NCBI GenBank assembly: GCA_020055645.1
Contig: CM034546.1
Location: 36,394,001-36,458,000 of the forward strand
Direction of reading: 5' to 3'
DNA length: 64,000 nt
From: Tomocerus qinae
Lineage: Eukaryota; Arthropoda; Collembola; Entomobryomorpha; Tomoceridae
Shown: positions 33,524-46,783 of the stretch, piece by piece
Layout of the letters: every line of letters begins with the position of its first letter
Position numbering within the stretch: position 1 is the first letter of the stretch
Notes under the pieces: generated by a model
Seen by the model: only the letters and a program-made list of their open reading frames with translations
Told to the model about the DNA's origin: nothing
The model's database searches: none
Position numbers and translations under genes: made by a program

Positions 33524-36500
33524 GGCGTATTGGAAGGTATATTTCAAGTCTTAACTAATTATTTAGAAATATTGTCTTCGAACTGAACGAAGAATATTGT
33601 ATAACTGAGAGCTGACTAGCAGTTTATTATCGAATAATGCATTCTCAGTAGAATACGATACATTTTGTAGGTTAGACTGAGAATTTCACAGATCTAACTA
33701 ACTTTTTGATCTTTAAGGATTATATTGTCTTAATAGTTGATGGTGAACGGTCCATTAGCAGACAACATTATTATTGCTGGGCCTTCTTAAGGGTAATTAA
33801 TATCTATACAAACAGGCAATGTTTGCTCATTTTAGTCCCATTTATATTCTAAGAATGACGATGATTCTATTCTATTCTCATGAATTCGCCAACTACAAAT
33901 TACATATGCAGAGCTAACCTCAGGAGTGGGTATGACTGAAATATTGTGTTTGCTAATGCTCAGCAACCATGCGCCACAACAGAGAGCTTTCAACGTTCAT
34001 GTAGGGCTACAATTGTCTGAAAAATATTTTCTGGGTAATTATTCAGCTACATACAAATTCGAGTGATACAAAATAAAACAATTTATACCATTTAAAATTA
34101 TATTGGAACCATAAAAAATAATATGTTTTTACCTACACAAAAATAATGATAATGAAAAATAGTATTTATTAGGCAAACATGTTGTATAGTCTCCATAATG
34201 GCCATGAAATCATAGGAGATACAAACATTTATTTCTTGATGTAAAAAAGTTGAAAGTCGGTGGTGAAGGTATATAGAACTGCTAAAGAAAATTGGAAGAG
34301 GTGGCAGTGTCCTAAGTAGATACAGAATGAAATATAATGTGATAAGGCTAACTTAGGCTATTGTGTTATAATATTATCATAAAATCCACGGCCCCATTCA
34401 AAACATAGTATCTTGGAGCCCCAGTGTACATATAAGCTGTATACCATGTTATATATATACGCATAGAGACTACAAATACTTCTCTACTGCCTGACGTATT
34501 TTTCTTAGTATTTCCATGAGACTCATTATGAACAACGTGACATTTTTGTCACTAAATTATTCAGATGGTAGTCTACCGGAGGCAAATATATAATATAATA
34601 TTTATGTTAAGTCTATGTATAGAAACTCCAGGTAATTAAAATTGGAAACTAATAGTTAACACATTTTAAAACGTTTCTATAAGCTCGCTTCCTGCGGCAA
34701 GGCATTTTTTTAAAATTGATGTATTGCTGACACAATGATATAATCATAATTTGTAATCCTATGAATAAAGGTAGATGTACAAAACCAAAAGTTTGCTAAT
34801 GTGGCAATATATTTTCCACCTAATAAGTAGATAGTAATTATAGTTTAATTGCAAAAAGACTACGTGAATTTTCATGAATATTTTCTTGGTAATTATTCTC
34901 CTACATACAAATTCGAATGATACAAAATAAAACAATTTATGGCATTCAAAAATATATTGAAACCTTAAAATAATAATATATTTTTACCTACACAAAAATA
35001 ATGACAATGAAAAATAGTATTTAATGATTTAGCCAGACATGAAGTATAGTCGGCTTAATGGCCATGACATCATAGGAGATACAAACATTTATTTCTTGAT
35101 GTAAAAAGGTTCAAATATGATGTTGAAGGTATATAGAACTGCGAAAGAAAGTTGGAAGAGGCTGCAGTGTCCTAAGTAGATACAGAATGAAGTATAATGT
35201 GATAAGGCTAACTTAGGCTAGTGTGTTATAATATTATCTTTTATTCCACGGCTCAATTCAAAACATAGTATCTTGGAGCCCCAGTAGTGTACACATACTA
35301 GGCTGTAGAACATGTTATATACTCAAAGAGACTACAAATACTTCTCTACTGCCTGGCGTATTTTTCTTAGTATTTCCATGAGACTCATCATGAACAACGT
35401 GACATTTTCGTCACTAAATTATTCAGATGGTAGTCTAACGGAGGCACATATATAATATAATCTTTATGTTAAGTCTATGTATGGAAAATCCAGGTAACTA
35501 AAATTGGAAACTAAAAGTTAACACATTGTAAACCTTTTCTATGAGCTCGCACATCAAGGCAACTTTTTAAATTGATGTATTGTTGACACAATGATATAAT
35601 CATAATAATAATATGTAATTCTATGATTAAAGGTAGATGTACTAAACCAAAAGTTTGCTAATGAACCAATATATTTTCCACGTACTAAGTAGATAGTAAT
35701 TATAGTTTGCAAAAAATATGTTGAATTAAAAGCAGCCAGCAAAATTTGCACTTGCGTTACCGAATTAGAATGGATTCAATAATGTTTGAGAATAAAAGAG
35801 TAGAAGAATAAAATTGCCATTGGTTATCGCTTGTAGGGTGGATGCTTTATTGATAGTCTAGCTCATAGTCCCATTACAAAAATTGGGTTCATTCCGATCC
35901 AATAAATTCTAACTTTTAATTGCATCATAATACATCAATCAATTTTTCTCAAAAATTGACTGCCATTTTTCACGTTAACTAGAAGTGCTCATTTCGCATG
36001 GTTACTGATATAGGCTCTATAAATGAAGAGTAGAAAATGTGACTGACAATTATTTATTTATCTTTAATAATAGTATAAGTTCAATTTCAGAAAATATGCT
36101 TGATTACAATCAAAACCGTATATTTGTGTTTGTAGCAGAGTAAATATGAATTCAATAATTTTTGGGAATAAAATAGTAGAAGAATGAATTTATCGTATGG
36201 CTATCGCTCGTAGGGTTGACGACTTAAGGATCTGACAGTTTCATCACAAAAATTGTATTGATTTTGCTCTAATATGAATTCCAACTTTTAGTTGAATCAT
36301 AATACCTTAATTTTAGACAATTTTTTAAAATATGTAAGAGCCAATAACTGCTATTTCTTTTATTAACTAGAATAACATATTTCCGTCTTAGTTTATATGT
36401 TTTTAAAATTGTGGCTTAATCATCTATTTTACGGATTTCAAGCATTTTGATTATTACGACTTTTTTAGCATATTTTCGCAGGTCAAATTTGATGGTTTTG

Positions 36501-36531
36501 GCCTTGGAGGCCCAACCCTTGAAATTGGATT
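33524..36531. repeat. E-F array spacer with an internal ~0.85 kb duplication
   Basis: The spacer contains two copies of one segment, about 34062-34860 and 34918-35720. Both begin tgatacaaaataaaacaatt and run through the gtgacatttt.gtcactaaattattcag block. The junction at 34858-34880 contains a stray piece of IR coding sequence (actacgtgaattttcatg, as at the M4 region near 31739). This extra copy makes the E-F spacer longer than the F to I spacers. The conserved upstream block lies near 33965-33990. No gene is seen. Confidence 0.65.
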
Positions 36532-38499
36532 CTAGCAGTGATTTGACAAATTTACTTTTTTGATCTGGTTTCTATTACAGCTATTTAAAAGATGAAAATC
36601 AAACTTTTTCAGCTTACCTATGTCTAAACGTAGGCTTTGAAATCTAGGATAACACATTTCTAACAAAAAGATAAACGATGAGCCAGCAAACAGAAATAAA
36701 AACCAAATTAATACTACGTGAATTTTCATGTCGAGGCTGATGGGCACAGCTTGGTTGTTATGATATTTCGATTTCTCCTCTTTCTGCCAATAAGAATGAA
36801 AATCCACCAACTTTGTCAGATCTTTCCACAGTTCCATAAATCCCGACTCGAAACATGTACCGAAATAGTGTTGAAATTGGTTACGAAAGGCAAAAGAAAA
36901 AGCGTAAGATCCTAGCCTTTCTGCAACTTTTTCATCTGCTAGTTTGCAAATCGCTTTGTCGTCTCTTTTTTGTATTTCTGAAAAGAAATATCCCGATATC
37001 GATTTAATACAAATAGTAAATAATTTTTTCTCCGTTTTCATAATTAGTTCGACATTTAAATCAAACATAGAGTAGCCCTTTTTCTTGTATTCCGTAGCGG
37101 TTTTTTCTTTGTGCCAGTTGTAAACGTACAAATTCGAACTTATCTTATGTTCTAAATTATTTTTGTGAAACATATAAATGGTAAAATTATCATAAGGTAC
37201 GTTATAATATCCGACTTGATACAACAATTTATAATTGTTGTCAATCAATTCTTTGAAGTTTCTATAACTTTTCTTATCAAGTGGCACAACTAGCTCTCCC
37301 GTTATGTAAGTTTCATAATGACATCTGATTACAAAAGCCACAATGATGATGAGCAGACAGAAATTTCGCTTTTCTCGTGTGATGTCAAATTGTGCCAACG
37401 CAATAGCCACAGTTGACGTTATCACTCGTTCCACTCTGGCGTACAATGAATGCATTTGGATCTTTTGAGATGAAATCCAATATGCTGAAGGTAACAGAAT
37501 GATGATCAAAATCCAACTGGATAGATCGAATGTGTTTTGAATTATAGCATGAAGAGGAAGATCATAATATGTTTCCCTTTCGTCACAATAAACTAGTGCA
37601 TATTCAGAAATATCCACAAAACTGTGTCTGTTGAACCAATAACCTGAAAAAGAGTAATCACTTAAAATGGAAATTTGAGAAACGTATACAGGGGTTGTCC
37701 ATGCCGGGTAAGTCTTCCTCCATTCATTTATTCCATTATATTTAGCAGTATAATTAAATCGCTCGGCCATTGTCTCTGTTGCCTTGATATCGTATCCACA
37801 CTCTGAATATCCACGTTTAATCAGGGTGTACACAGAATTTCGGCATCTAGGGAACGAAGTAAATCCATCCTCCGGGGGTTCAGCGAGATGTACCGCAACC
37901 TTATTACCATAAAGTTGTCGATTATATTTATTCCAGATGTGTTTCCATTCAATTTCATTCAGTGTAGATTTAATATGAATCCCTTCAAAGAAATTGAAAG
38001 GATATATTTTACAATAAATGCATATTGTCCAAATTGAGGATGTAGACTCGTTTGTTATCACAATGTAGTAAATGTCTGCCACAGGCTGTTGAATTGGTTT
38101 CAAAAGCCACCTAGTATAAATATTTTCAGGTCCTCCGTTATAAAGAAATAGAGTTATGAAATTCGGACGGGAGATCTTCTGGCCAAAATATTGATCTACA
38201 CTGTCAAATGTGTTGTCGTGTTCAACAATGATATTCACACTGCAAAGACTTTTTGACAAATCCTTAAATGTTAATTTGTCAACTTTTTTGAAAGTTTTAT
38301 TTTCCGATGTGGCGATCGTCCAAGGTTGGCCATTCTGATTTTTCTCCAAGAACAATTCCAGCCATTTAGAATTTGGAAACCGAATTAAATTGAAATCACA
38401 GTTGCTGAATGAAGACAAATTTCGAATGCAATTTACGTATCCTCCAAAAATTAGAAGGATTGATGAAACGTAATGATTTAAACAAATTTTCAAATGCAT
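36532..38499 (-). CDS. IR copy F: intact ionotropic-receptor-like protein, 655 residues
   Basis: Open from ATG 38499 to TAG 36532. The leader MHLKICLNHYVSSILLIFGG (1-20) suggests secretion to the membrane, with cleavage near VNC. Residues 24-325 form the extracellular N-terminus and S1 lobe, with cysteines 160 and 163 (WTICIYC) and the S1 motif MAERFNYTAKY (244-254). M1 is at 328-343, a pore-loop-like region at 356-370, M3 at 379-396 followed by HYETYITGELVVP, the S2 lobe at 405-588 with NFKELIDNNYKLLY, and M4 at 592-614. A short basic tail follows (NQIKKVN). The TAG stop replaces a CAG that copies B-type and C use to continue for about 45 more residues. F heads a group of four near-identical 4.15-kb units (F to I). 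Role: chemosensory ion channel subunit, inferred. Confidence 0.8.
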   Translation of the reverse strand: MHLKICLNHYVSSILLIFGGYVNCIRNLSSFSNCDFNLIRFPNSKWLELFLEKNQNGQPWTIATSENKTFKKVDKLTFKDLSKSLCSVNIIVEHDNTFDSVDQYFGQKISRPNFITLFLYNGGPENIYTRWLLKPIQQPVADIYYIVITNESTSSIWTICIYCKIYPFNFFEGIHIKSTLNEIEWKHIWNKYNRQLYGNKVAVHLAEPPEDGFTSFPRCRNSVYTLIKRGYSECGYDIKATETMAERFNYTAKYNGINEWRKTYPAWTTPVYVSQISILSDYSFSGYWFNRHSFVDISEYALVYCDERETYYDLPLHAIIQNTFDLSSWILIIILLPSAYWISSQKIQMHSLYARVERVITSTVAIALAQFDITREKRNFCLLIIIVAFVIRCHYETYITGELVVPLDKKSYRNFKELIDNNYKLLYQVGYYNVPYDNFTIYMFHKNNLEHKISSNLYVYNWHKEKTATEYKKKGYSMFDLNVELIMKTEKKLFTICIKSISGYFFSEIQKRDDKAICKLADEKVAERLGSYAFSFAFRNQFQHYFGTCFESGFMELWKDLTKLVDFHSYWQKEEKSKYHNNQAVPISLDMKIHVVLIWFLFLFAGSSFIFLLEMCYPRFQSLRLDIGKLKKFDFHLLNSCNRNQIKKVNLSNHC

Positions 38500-40667
38500 G
38501 GTGTATTGGAAGGTGTGTTTCAAGTCTTAACTAATTATTTGGAAATATTGTCTTCGAACTGAACGAAGAATATCTACAGAATAACCTTGTATAACTGAGA
38601 GTTGACTAGCAGTTGATTATCTAATAATGCATTCTCAGTAGAATACGATACATATTGTAGGTTAGACTGAGAATTTCACAGATCTAACTAACTTTTTGAT
38701 CTTTAAGGATTATATTATCTTAATAGTTGATGGTGAACGGTCCATTAGCAGACAAGATTATTATTGCTGGGCCTTCTTATGGGTAATCAATATCTATGCA
38801 AACAGGTAATGTTTGCTCATTTTAGTCCCATTTAGATTCTAAGAATGACGATGATTCTATTCTATTCTTATGAATGAGCCAACTACAAATTACATATGCA
38901 GAGCTAACCTCAGGAGTGGGTATGACTGAAATATTGTGTTTGCTAATGCTCAGCAACCATGGGGCACTACAGAGAGCTTTCAACGTTCATTTAAGACTAC
39001 GATTGTCTGAAAAATATTTTCTGGGTAATTATTCAGCTAAATACAAATTGGAGTGATACAAAATTAAACAATGTATATCATTCAAAATTATATTGAAACT
39101 ATAAAAGATTAATAGGTTTTCACCTACACAAAATAATGATAATGAAAAATAGTATTTAGGCAAACAAGTAGGATAGTCTCCATAATGGCCATGGCATCAT
39201 AGGAGATACAAACATTTACTTCTTGATGTAAAAAAGGTTCAAAATTAATGTTGAAGGTATATAGAACTACGAAAGAAGATTGGAAAAGGCTTCAGTGTCT
39301 TAAGCAGATACAGAATGAAGTATAATGCGATGAGCCTAATTAAGGCTAGTGTTTTATAATATTATCATTTAATCCATGGCTCAATTCAAACCATAGTATC
39401 TTGGAGCCCCAGTGTACACATAAGCTGTATAACATGTTATATACGCAAAGGGGCTACAAATACTTCTCTACTACCTTACGTAGTTTTCTTAGTATTTGCA
39501 TGAGACTCATCATGAACAACGTGACATTTTTCCCACTAAATTATTCAGATGGTAGTCTAACGGAGACACATGTATTATGTAATATAATCTTTATGTTAAG
39601 TCTATATATATAAAATCCAGGTAATTAAAATTGGAAACTAAAAGTTAACACATTGTAAAACTTTTCTATAGGCTCGCTTCCTGCATCAAGGCAATTTTTT
39701 AAATTGATGTATTGTTGGCACAATGATGTAATCATAATCTGCAATCCTATGATTAAAGGTAGATGTACAAAACCGAAAGTTTGCTAATGAGCTAATATAT
39801 TTTCCACGTACTAAGTAGATAGTAATTATAGTTTGCAAAAATATGTTGAATTAAAAGCAGCCAGCAAAGTTTGCACTTGCGTTACCGAATTAGAATGGAT
39901 TCAATAATGTTTGAGAATAAAAGAGTAAGAGTAGTAGATTAAAATTGCCATTGACTATCGCTTGTATGGTGGATGCTTTATTGATAGTCTAGCTCATAGT
40001 CCCATTAGAAAAATTGGGTTCATTCCGATCCAATAAATTCTAACGTTTAATTAAATCATAATACATCCATCAATTTTTCTCAAAAATTGATTATAACTGC
40101 CATTTTTACCGTTAACTACAAGTGCTCATTTCGCATGGTTACTGATATGGGCCTTGTAAATGAAGAGTAGAAAATGCGACTAAAAACTATTTATTTATCT
40201 TTATTAATAGTTCAATTGCAGAAAATATGCTTGATTACAATCAAAAACGTATATTTGTGTTTGTAGCAGAATAAGTATGAATTCAATAATTTTATGAGAA
40301 TAAAAGAGTAGAAGAATGAATTTATCGTATGGCTATGGCTCGTAGGGTAAACGACTTAAGGATGAAGATCTAATAGTTTCATCATAAAAATTGTATTGAT
40401 TTTGCTCTAATATGAATTCCAACTTTTAGTTGAATCATAATACCTTAATTTTAGACAATTTTTTAAAATATGTAAGAGACAATAACTGCTATTTCTTTTA
40501 TTAACTAGAATAACATCTTTCCGTCTTAGTTTATATGTTTTTAAAATTGTGGCTTAATCATCTATTTTACGAATTTCAACCGTTTTGATTATTACGACCT
40601 TTAGCGTATTTTCGCAGGTCAAATTTGATTGTTTTGGCCTTGGAGGCCCAACCCTTGAAATTGGATT
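38500..40667. repeat. F-G array spacer
   Basis: Array spacer of about 2.17 kb, almost identical to 42638-44814. Short ORFs within it are repeated only because the DNA is repeated, and they show no protein-like conservation. The conserved upstream block is near 38947-38975 (cagcaaccatggggcactac here). Confidence 0.6.
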
Positions 40668-42637
40668 CTAGCAGTGATTTGACAAATTTACTTTTTTGAT
40701 CTGGTTTCTATTACAGCTATTTAAAAGATGAAAATCAAACTTTTTCAGCTTACCTATGTCTAAACATAGGCTTTGAAATCGAGGATAACACATTTCTAAC
40801 AAAAAGATAAACGATGAGACAGCAAACAGAAATAAAAACCAAATGAATACTACGTGAATTTTCATGTCGAGGCTAATGGGCACAGCTTGGTTGTTATCAT
40901 ATTTCGATTTCTCCTCTTTCTGCCAATAAGAATGAAAATCCACCAACTTTGTCAGACCTTTCCACAGTTCCATAAATACCGACTCGAAACATGTACCGAA
41001 ATAGTGTTGAAATTGGATACGAAAGGCAAAAAAGAAAAGGCGTAAGACCCTAGCCTTTCTGCAACGTTTTCATCTGCTAGTTTGCAAATCGCTTTGTCGT
41101 CTCTTTTTTGTATTTCTGAAAAGAAATATTCCGATGTCGATTTAACACAAATAGTAAATAATTTTTTTCCGTTTTCATAATTAGTTCGACATTTAAATCA
41201 AACATTGAGTAGCCCTTTTTCTTGTATTCTGTAGCGGTTTTTTCCTTTGTTCCAGTTGTAAACGTACAAATTTGAATTTATCTTATCTTCTAAATTATTT
41301 TTGTGGAACATATAAATGGTAAAATTATCATAAGGTACGTTATAATATCCGATTTGATACAACAATTTATAATTGTTGTCAATCAGTTCTTTGAAGTTTC
41401 TGTAGCTCTTCTTGTCCAATGGTGCAACTATTTCTCCCGTTATGTAAGTTTCATAATGACACCTGATGACAAAAGCTGCAATAACAATCAGCAGACAGAA
41501 ATTTCGCTTTTCTCGTGTGATGTCAAATTGTGCCAACGCAATAGCCACAGTTGACGTTATCACTCGTTCCACTCTGGCGTACAATGAATGCATTTGGATC
41601 TTTTGAGATGAAATCCAATATGCTGAAGGTAACAGAATGATGATCAAAATCCAACTGGATAGATCGAATGTGTTTTGAATTATAGCATGAAGAGGAAGAT
41701 CATAATATGTTTCCTTTCGTCACAATAAACTAGTGCATATTCAGAAATATCCACAAAACTGTGTCTGTTGAACCAATAACCTGAAAAAAGAGTAATCACT
41801 TAAAATGGAAATTTGAGAAACGTATACAGGGGTTGTCCATGCCGGGTAAGTCTTCCTCCATTCATTTATTCCATTATATTTAGCAGTATAATTAAATCGC
41901 TCGGCCATTGTCTCTGTTGCCTTGATATCGTATCCACACTCTGAATATCCACGTTTAATCAGGGTGTACACAGAATTTCGGCATCTAGGGAACGAAGTAA
42001 AGCCACCCTCTGGGGGTTCAGCGAGATGTACCGCAACCTTATTACCATAAAGTTGTCGATTATATTTATTCCAGATGGGTTTCCATTCAATTTCATTCAG
42101 TGTAGATTTAATAAGAATCCCTTCAAAGAAATTGAAAGGATATATTTTACAATAAATGCATATTGTCCAAATTGAGAATGTAGACTCGTTTGTTATCAAA
42201 ATGTAGTAAATGTCTGCCACAGGCTGTTGAATTGGTTTCAAAAGCCACCTAGTATAAATATTTTCAGGTCCTCCGTTATAAAGAAATAGAGTTATGAAAT
42301 TCGGACGAGAGATTTTCTGGCCAAAATATTGATCTACACTGTCAAATGTGTTATCGTGTTCAACAATGACATTCACACTGCAAAGACTTTTCGACAAATC
42401 CTTAAATGTTACTTTGTCAACTTCTTTGAAAGTTTTTTTTTCCGAATTGGCAATCGTCCAAGGTTGACCATTCTGATTTTTCTCCAAGAACAATTCCAGC
42501 CATTTGGAATTTGGAAATCGAATCAAATTGAAATCGCAGTTGCTGAATGAAGACAAATTTCGAATGCAATTTACGTATCCTCCAAAAATTAGAAGGATTG
42601 ATGCAACGTAATGATTTAAACAAATTTTCAAATGCAT
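40668..42637 (-). pseudogene. IR copy G: ionotropic-receptor-like gene with several homopolymer frameshifts
   Basis: The start ATG is at 42637. The frame breaks at about 41785 (an extra A in a run), again near 41712 (a missing C in tttccctttcg), near 41242 (an extra C or T in ttttttcctttg), near 41168 (shorter T run) and near 41032 (extra A residues). The amino-acid sequence between breaks is the same as in copy H. Substitutions relative to H are few, for example aaatacc for aaatccc at about 40977 and ggatacg for ggttacg near 41018. All domains of the family are present. The pattern, with nearly all differences in homopolymers, suggests either a fresh pseudogene or an under-polished assembly copy of H. 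Confidence 0.75.
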
Positions 42638-44814
42638 GGTGTATTGGAAGGTGTGTTTCAAGTCTTAACTAATTATTTGGAAATATTGTCTTCGAACTGA
42701 ACAAAGAATATCTGCAGAAAAATCTTGTATAACTGAGAGCTGACTAGCAGTTAATTATCGAATAATGCATTCTCAGTACAATACGATACATATTGTAGGT
42801 TAGACTGAGAATTTCACAAATCTAACTAACTTTTTGGATCTTTAAGGATTATATTATCTTAACAGTTGATGGTGAACGGTCCGTTAGCAGACAAGATTAT
42901 TATTGCTGGGCTTTCTTGAGGGTAATCAATATCTATTCAAACAGGCAATGTTTGCTCATTTATTTAGTTAGTCCCATTTATATTCTAAGAATGACGATGA
43001 TTCTATTCTATTCTTATGAATGAGCCAACTACAAATTACATATGCAGAGCTAACCTCAGGAGTGGGTATGACTGAAATATTGTGTTTGCTAATGCTCAGC
43101 AACCATGGGGCACTACAGAGAGCTTTCAACGTTCATTTAAGACTACGATTGTCTGAAAAATATTTTCTGGGTAATTATTCAGCTAAATACAAATTGGAGT
43201 GATACAAAATTAAACAATGTATATCATTCAAAATTATATTGAAACTATAAAAGATTAATAGGTTTTCACCTACACAAAATAATGATAATGAAAAATAGTA
43301 TTTAGGCAAACAAGTAGGATAGTCTCCATAATGGCCATGGCATCATAGGAGATACAAACATTTACTTCTTGATGTAAAAAAGGTTCAAAATTAATGTTGA
43401 AGGTATATAGAACTACGAAAGAAGATTGGAAAAGGCTTCAGTGTCTTAAGCAGATACAGAATGAAGTATAATGCGATGAGCCTAATTAAGGCTAGTGTTT
43501 TATAATATTATCATTTAATCCATGGCTCAATTCAAACCATAGTATCTTGGAGCCCCAGTGTACACATAAGCTGTATAACATGTTATATACGCAAAGGGGC
43601 TACAAATACTTCTCTACTACCTTACGTAGTTTTCTTAGTATTTGCATGAGACTCATCATGAACAACGTGACATTTTTCCCACTAAATTATTCAGATGGTA
43701 GTCTAACGGAGACACATGTATTATGTAATATAATCTTTATGTTAAGTCTATATATATAAAATCCAGGTAATTAAAATTGGAAACTAAAAGTTAACACATT
43801 GTAAAACTTTTCTATAGGCTCGCTTCCTGCATCAAGGCAATTTTTTAAATTGATGTATTGTTGGCACAATGATGTAATCATAATCTGCAATCCTATGATT
43901 AAAGGTAGATGTACAAAACCGAAAGTTTGCTAATGAGCTAATATATTTTCCACGTACTAAGTAGATAGTAATTATAGTTTGCAAAAAATATGTTGAATTA
44001 AAAGCAGCCAGCAAAGTTTGCACTTGCGTTACCGAATTAGAATGGATTCAATAATGTTTGAGAATAAAAGAGTAAGAGTAGTAGATTAAAATTGCCATTG
44101 ACTATCGCTTGTATGGTGGATGCTTTATTGATAGTCTAGCTCATAGTCCCATTAGAAAAATTGGGTTCATTCCGATCCAATAAATTCTAACGTTTAATTA
44201 AATCATAATACATCCATCAATTTTTCTCAAAAATTGATTATAACTGCCATTTTTACCGTTAACTACAAGTGCTCATTTCGCATGGTTACTGATATGGGCC
44301 TTGTAAATGAAGAGTAGAAAATGCGACTAAAAACTATTTATTTATCTTTATTAATAGTTCAATTGCAGAAAATATGCTTGATTACAATCAAAAACGTATA
44401 TTTGTGTTTGTAGCAGAATAAGTATGAATTCAATAATTTTATGAGAATAAAAGAGTAGAAGAATGAATTTATCGTATGGCTATGGCTCGTAGGGTAAACG
44501 ACTTAAGGATGAAGATCTAATAGTTTCATCATAAAAATTGTATTGATTTTGCTCTAATATGAATTCCAACTTTTAGTTGAATCATAATACCTTAATTTTA
44601 GACAATTTTTTAAAATATGTAAGAGACAATAACTGCTATTTCTTTTATTAACTAGAATAACATCTTTCCGTCTTAGTTTATATGTTTTTAAAATTGTGGC
44701 TTAATCATCTATTTTACGAATTTCAACCGTTTTGATTATTACGACCTTTAGCGTATTTTCGCAGGTCAAATTTGATTGTTTTGGCCTTGGAGGCCCAACC
44801 CTTGAAATTGGATT
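42638..44814. repeat. G-H array spacer
   Basis: Nearly identical to 38500-40667, with the same conserved block near 43093-43121. No coding feature is supported. Confidence 0.6.
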
Positions 44815-46783
44815 CTAGCAGTGATTTGACAAATTTACTTTTTTGATCTGGTTTCTATTACAGCTATTTAAAAGATGAAAATCAAACTTTTTCAGCTTAC
44901 CTATGTCTAAACATAGGCTTTGAAATCGAGGATAACACATTTCTAACAAAAAGATAAACGATGAGACAGCAAACAGAAATAAAAACCAAATGAATACTAC
45001 GTGAATTTTCATGTCGAGGCTAATGGGCACAGCTTGGTTGTTATCATATTTCGATTTCTCCTCTTTCTGCCAATAAGAATGAAAATCCACCAACTTTGTC
45101 AGACCTTTCCACAGTTCCATAAATCCCGACTCGAAACATGTACCGAAATAGTGTTGAAATTGGTTACGAAAGGCAAAAGAAAAGGCGTAAGACCCTAGCC
45201 TTTCTGCAACGTTTTCATCTGCTAGTTTGCAAATCGCTTTGTCGTCTCTTTTTTGTATTTCTGAAAAGAAATATTCCGATGTCGATTTAACACAAATAGT
45301 AAATAATTTTTTTTCCGTTTTCATAATTAGTTCGACATTTAAATCAAACATTGAGTAGCCCTTTTTCTTGTATTCTGTAGCGGTTTTTTCTTTGTTCCAG
45401 TTGTAAACGTACAAATTTGAATTTATCTTATCTTCTAAATTATTTTTGTGGAACATATAAATGGTAAAATTATCATAAGGTACGTTATAATATCCGATTT
45501 GATACAACAATTTATAATTGTTGTCAATCAGTTCTTTGAAGTTTCTGTAGCTCTTCTTGTCCAATGGTGCAACTATTTCTCCCGTTATGTAAGTTTCATA
45601 ATGACACCTGATGACAAAAGCTGCAATAACAATCAGCAGACAGAAATTTCGCTTTTCTCGTGTGATGTCAAATTGTGCCAACGCAATAGCCACAGTTGAC
45701 GTTATCACTCGTTCCACTCTGGCGTACAATGAATGCATTTGGATCTTTTGAGATGAAATCCAATATGCTGAAGGTAACAGAATGATGATCAAAATCCAAC
45801 TGGATAGATCGAATGTGTTTTGAATTATAGCATGAAGAGGAAGATCATAATATGTTTCCCTTTCGTCACAATAAACTAGTGCATATTCAGAAATATCCAC
45901 AAAACTGTGTCTGTTGAACCAATAACCTGAAAAAGAGTAATCACTTAAAATGGAAATTTGAGAAACGTATACAGGGGTTGTCCATGCCGGGTAAGTCTTC
46001 CTCCATTCATTTATTCCATTATATTTAGCAGTATAATTAAATCGCTCGGCCATTGTCTCTGTTGCCTTGATATCGTATCCACACTCTGAATATCCACGTT
46101 TAATCAGGGTGTACACAGAATTTCGGCATCTAGGGAACGAAGTAAAGCCACCCTCTGGGGGTTCAGCGAGATGTACCGCAACCTTATTACCATAAAGTTG
46201 TCGATTATATTTATTCCAGATGGGTTTCCATTCAATTTCATTCAGTGTAGATTTAATAAGAATCCCTTCAAAGAAATTGAAAGGATATATTTTACAATAA
46301 ATGCATATTGTCCAAATTGAGAATGTAGACTCGTTTGTTATCAAAATGTAGTAAATGTCTGCCACAGGCTGTTGAATTGGTTTCAAAAGCCACCTAGTAT
46401 AAATATTTTCAGGTCCTCCGTTATAAAGAAATAGAGTTATGAAATTCGGACGAGAGATTTTCTGGCCAAAATATTGATCTACACTGTCAAATGTGTTATC
46501 GTGTTCAACAATGACATTCACACTGCAAAGACTTTTCGACAAATCCTTAAATGTTACTTTGTCAACTTCTTTGAAAGTTTTTTTTTTCCGAATTGGCAAT
46601 CGTCCACGGTTGACCATTCTGATTTCTCTCCAAGAACAATTCGACCCATTTGGAATTGGGAAATCGAATCAAATTGAAATCGCAGTTGCTGAATGAAGAC
46701 AAATTTCGAATGCAATTTACGTATCCTCCAAAAATTAGAAGGATTGATGCAACGTAATGATTTAAACAAATTTTCAAATGCAT
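44815..46783 (-). pseudogene. IR copy H: ionotropic-receptor-like gene with a single T-run frameshift
   Basis: ATG 46783 starts the leader and first 60 residues (frame 46562-46807). A run of 10 T residues near 46579-46588 (9 in copy G) shifts the frame, and the rest is open to TAG 44815 with all family landmarks: ICIYCKIYPF, MAERFNYTAKY, M1, M3 with HYETYITGEI, S2 and M4. Close to the shift there are several substitutions against G within 60 bases (attcgaccc for attccagcc; attggga for atttgga). These suggest a locally poor or converted stretch. A one-base correction in the T run would leave a 655-residue protein. It is called a pseudogene on the sequence as given. Confidence 0.7.

Noticed and set aside
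33524-33547. Eight-codon N-terminal extension of IR copies E, F and I
   Set aside because: It begins with TTG in these copies. The ATG eight codons later is shared by all copies and starts the leader peptide.
36718-36915. Plus-strand ORFs of about 65 codons inside most IR genes (also at 3959, 8460, 40854, 45001 and 49155)
   Set aside because: They are antisense shadows of the conserved M4/S2 coding region and recur only because the gene recurs. They have no motifs of their own.
38874-39056. Sixty-codon ORF repeated in the spacers (38874, 43020, 47166) and the 70-codon ORF at 39401, 43547 and 47702
   Set aside because: Their repetition is explained by duplication of the whole 4.15-kb unit. 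Equivalent frames are not kept open in the older spacers, so they look non-coding.
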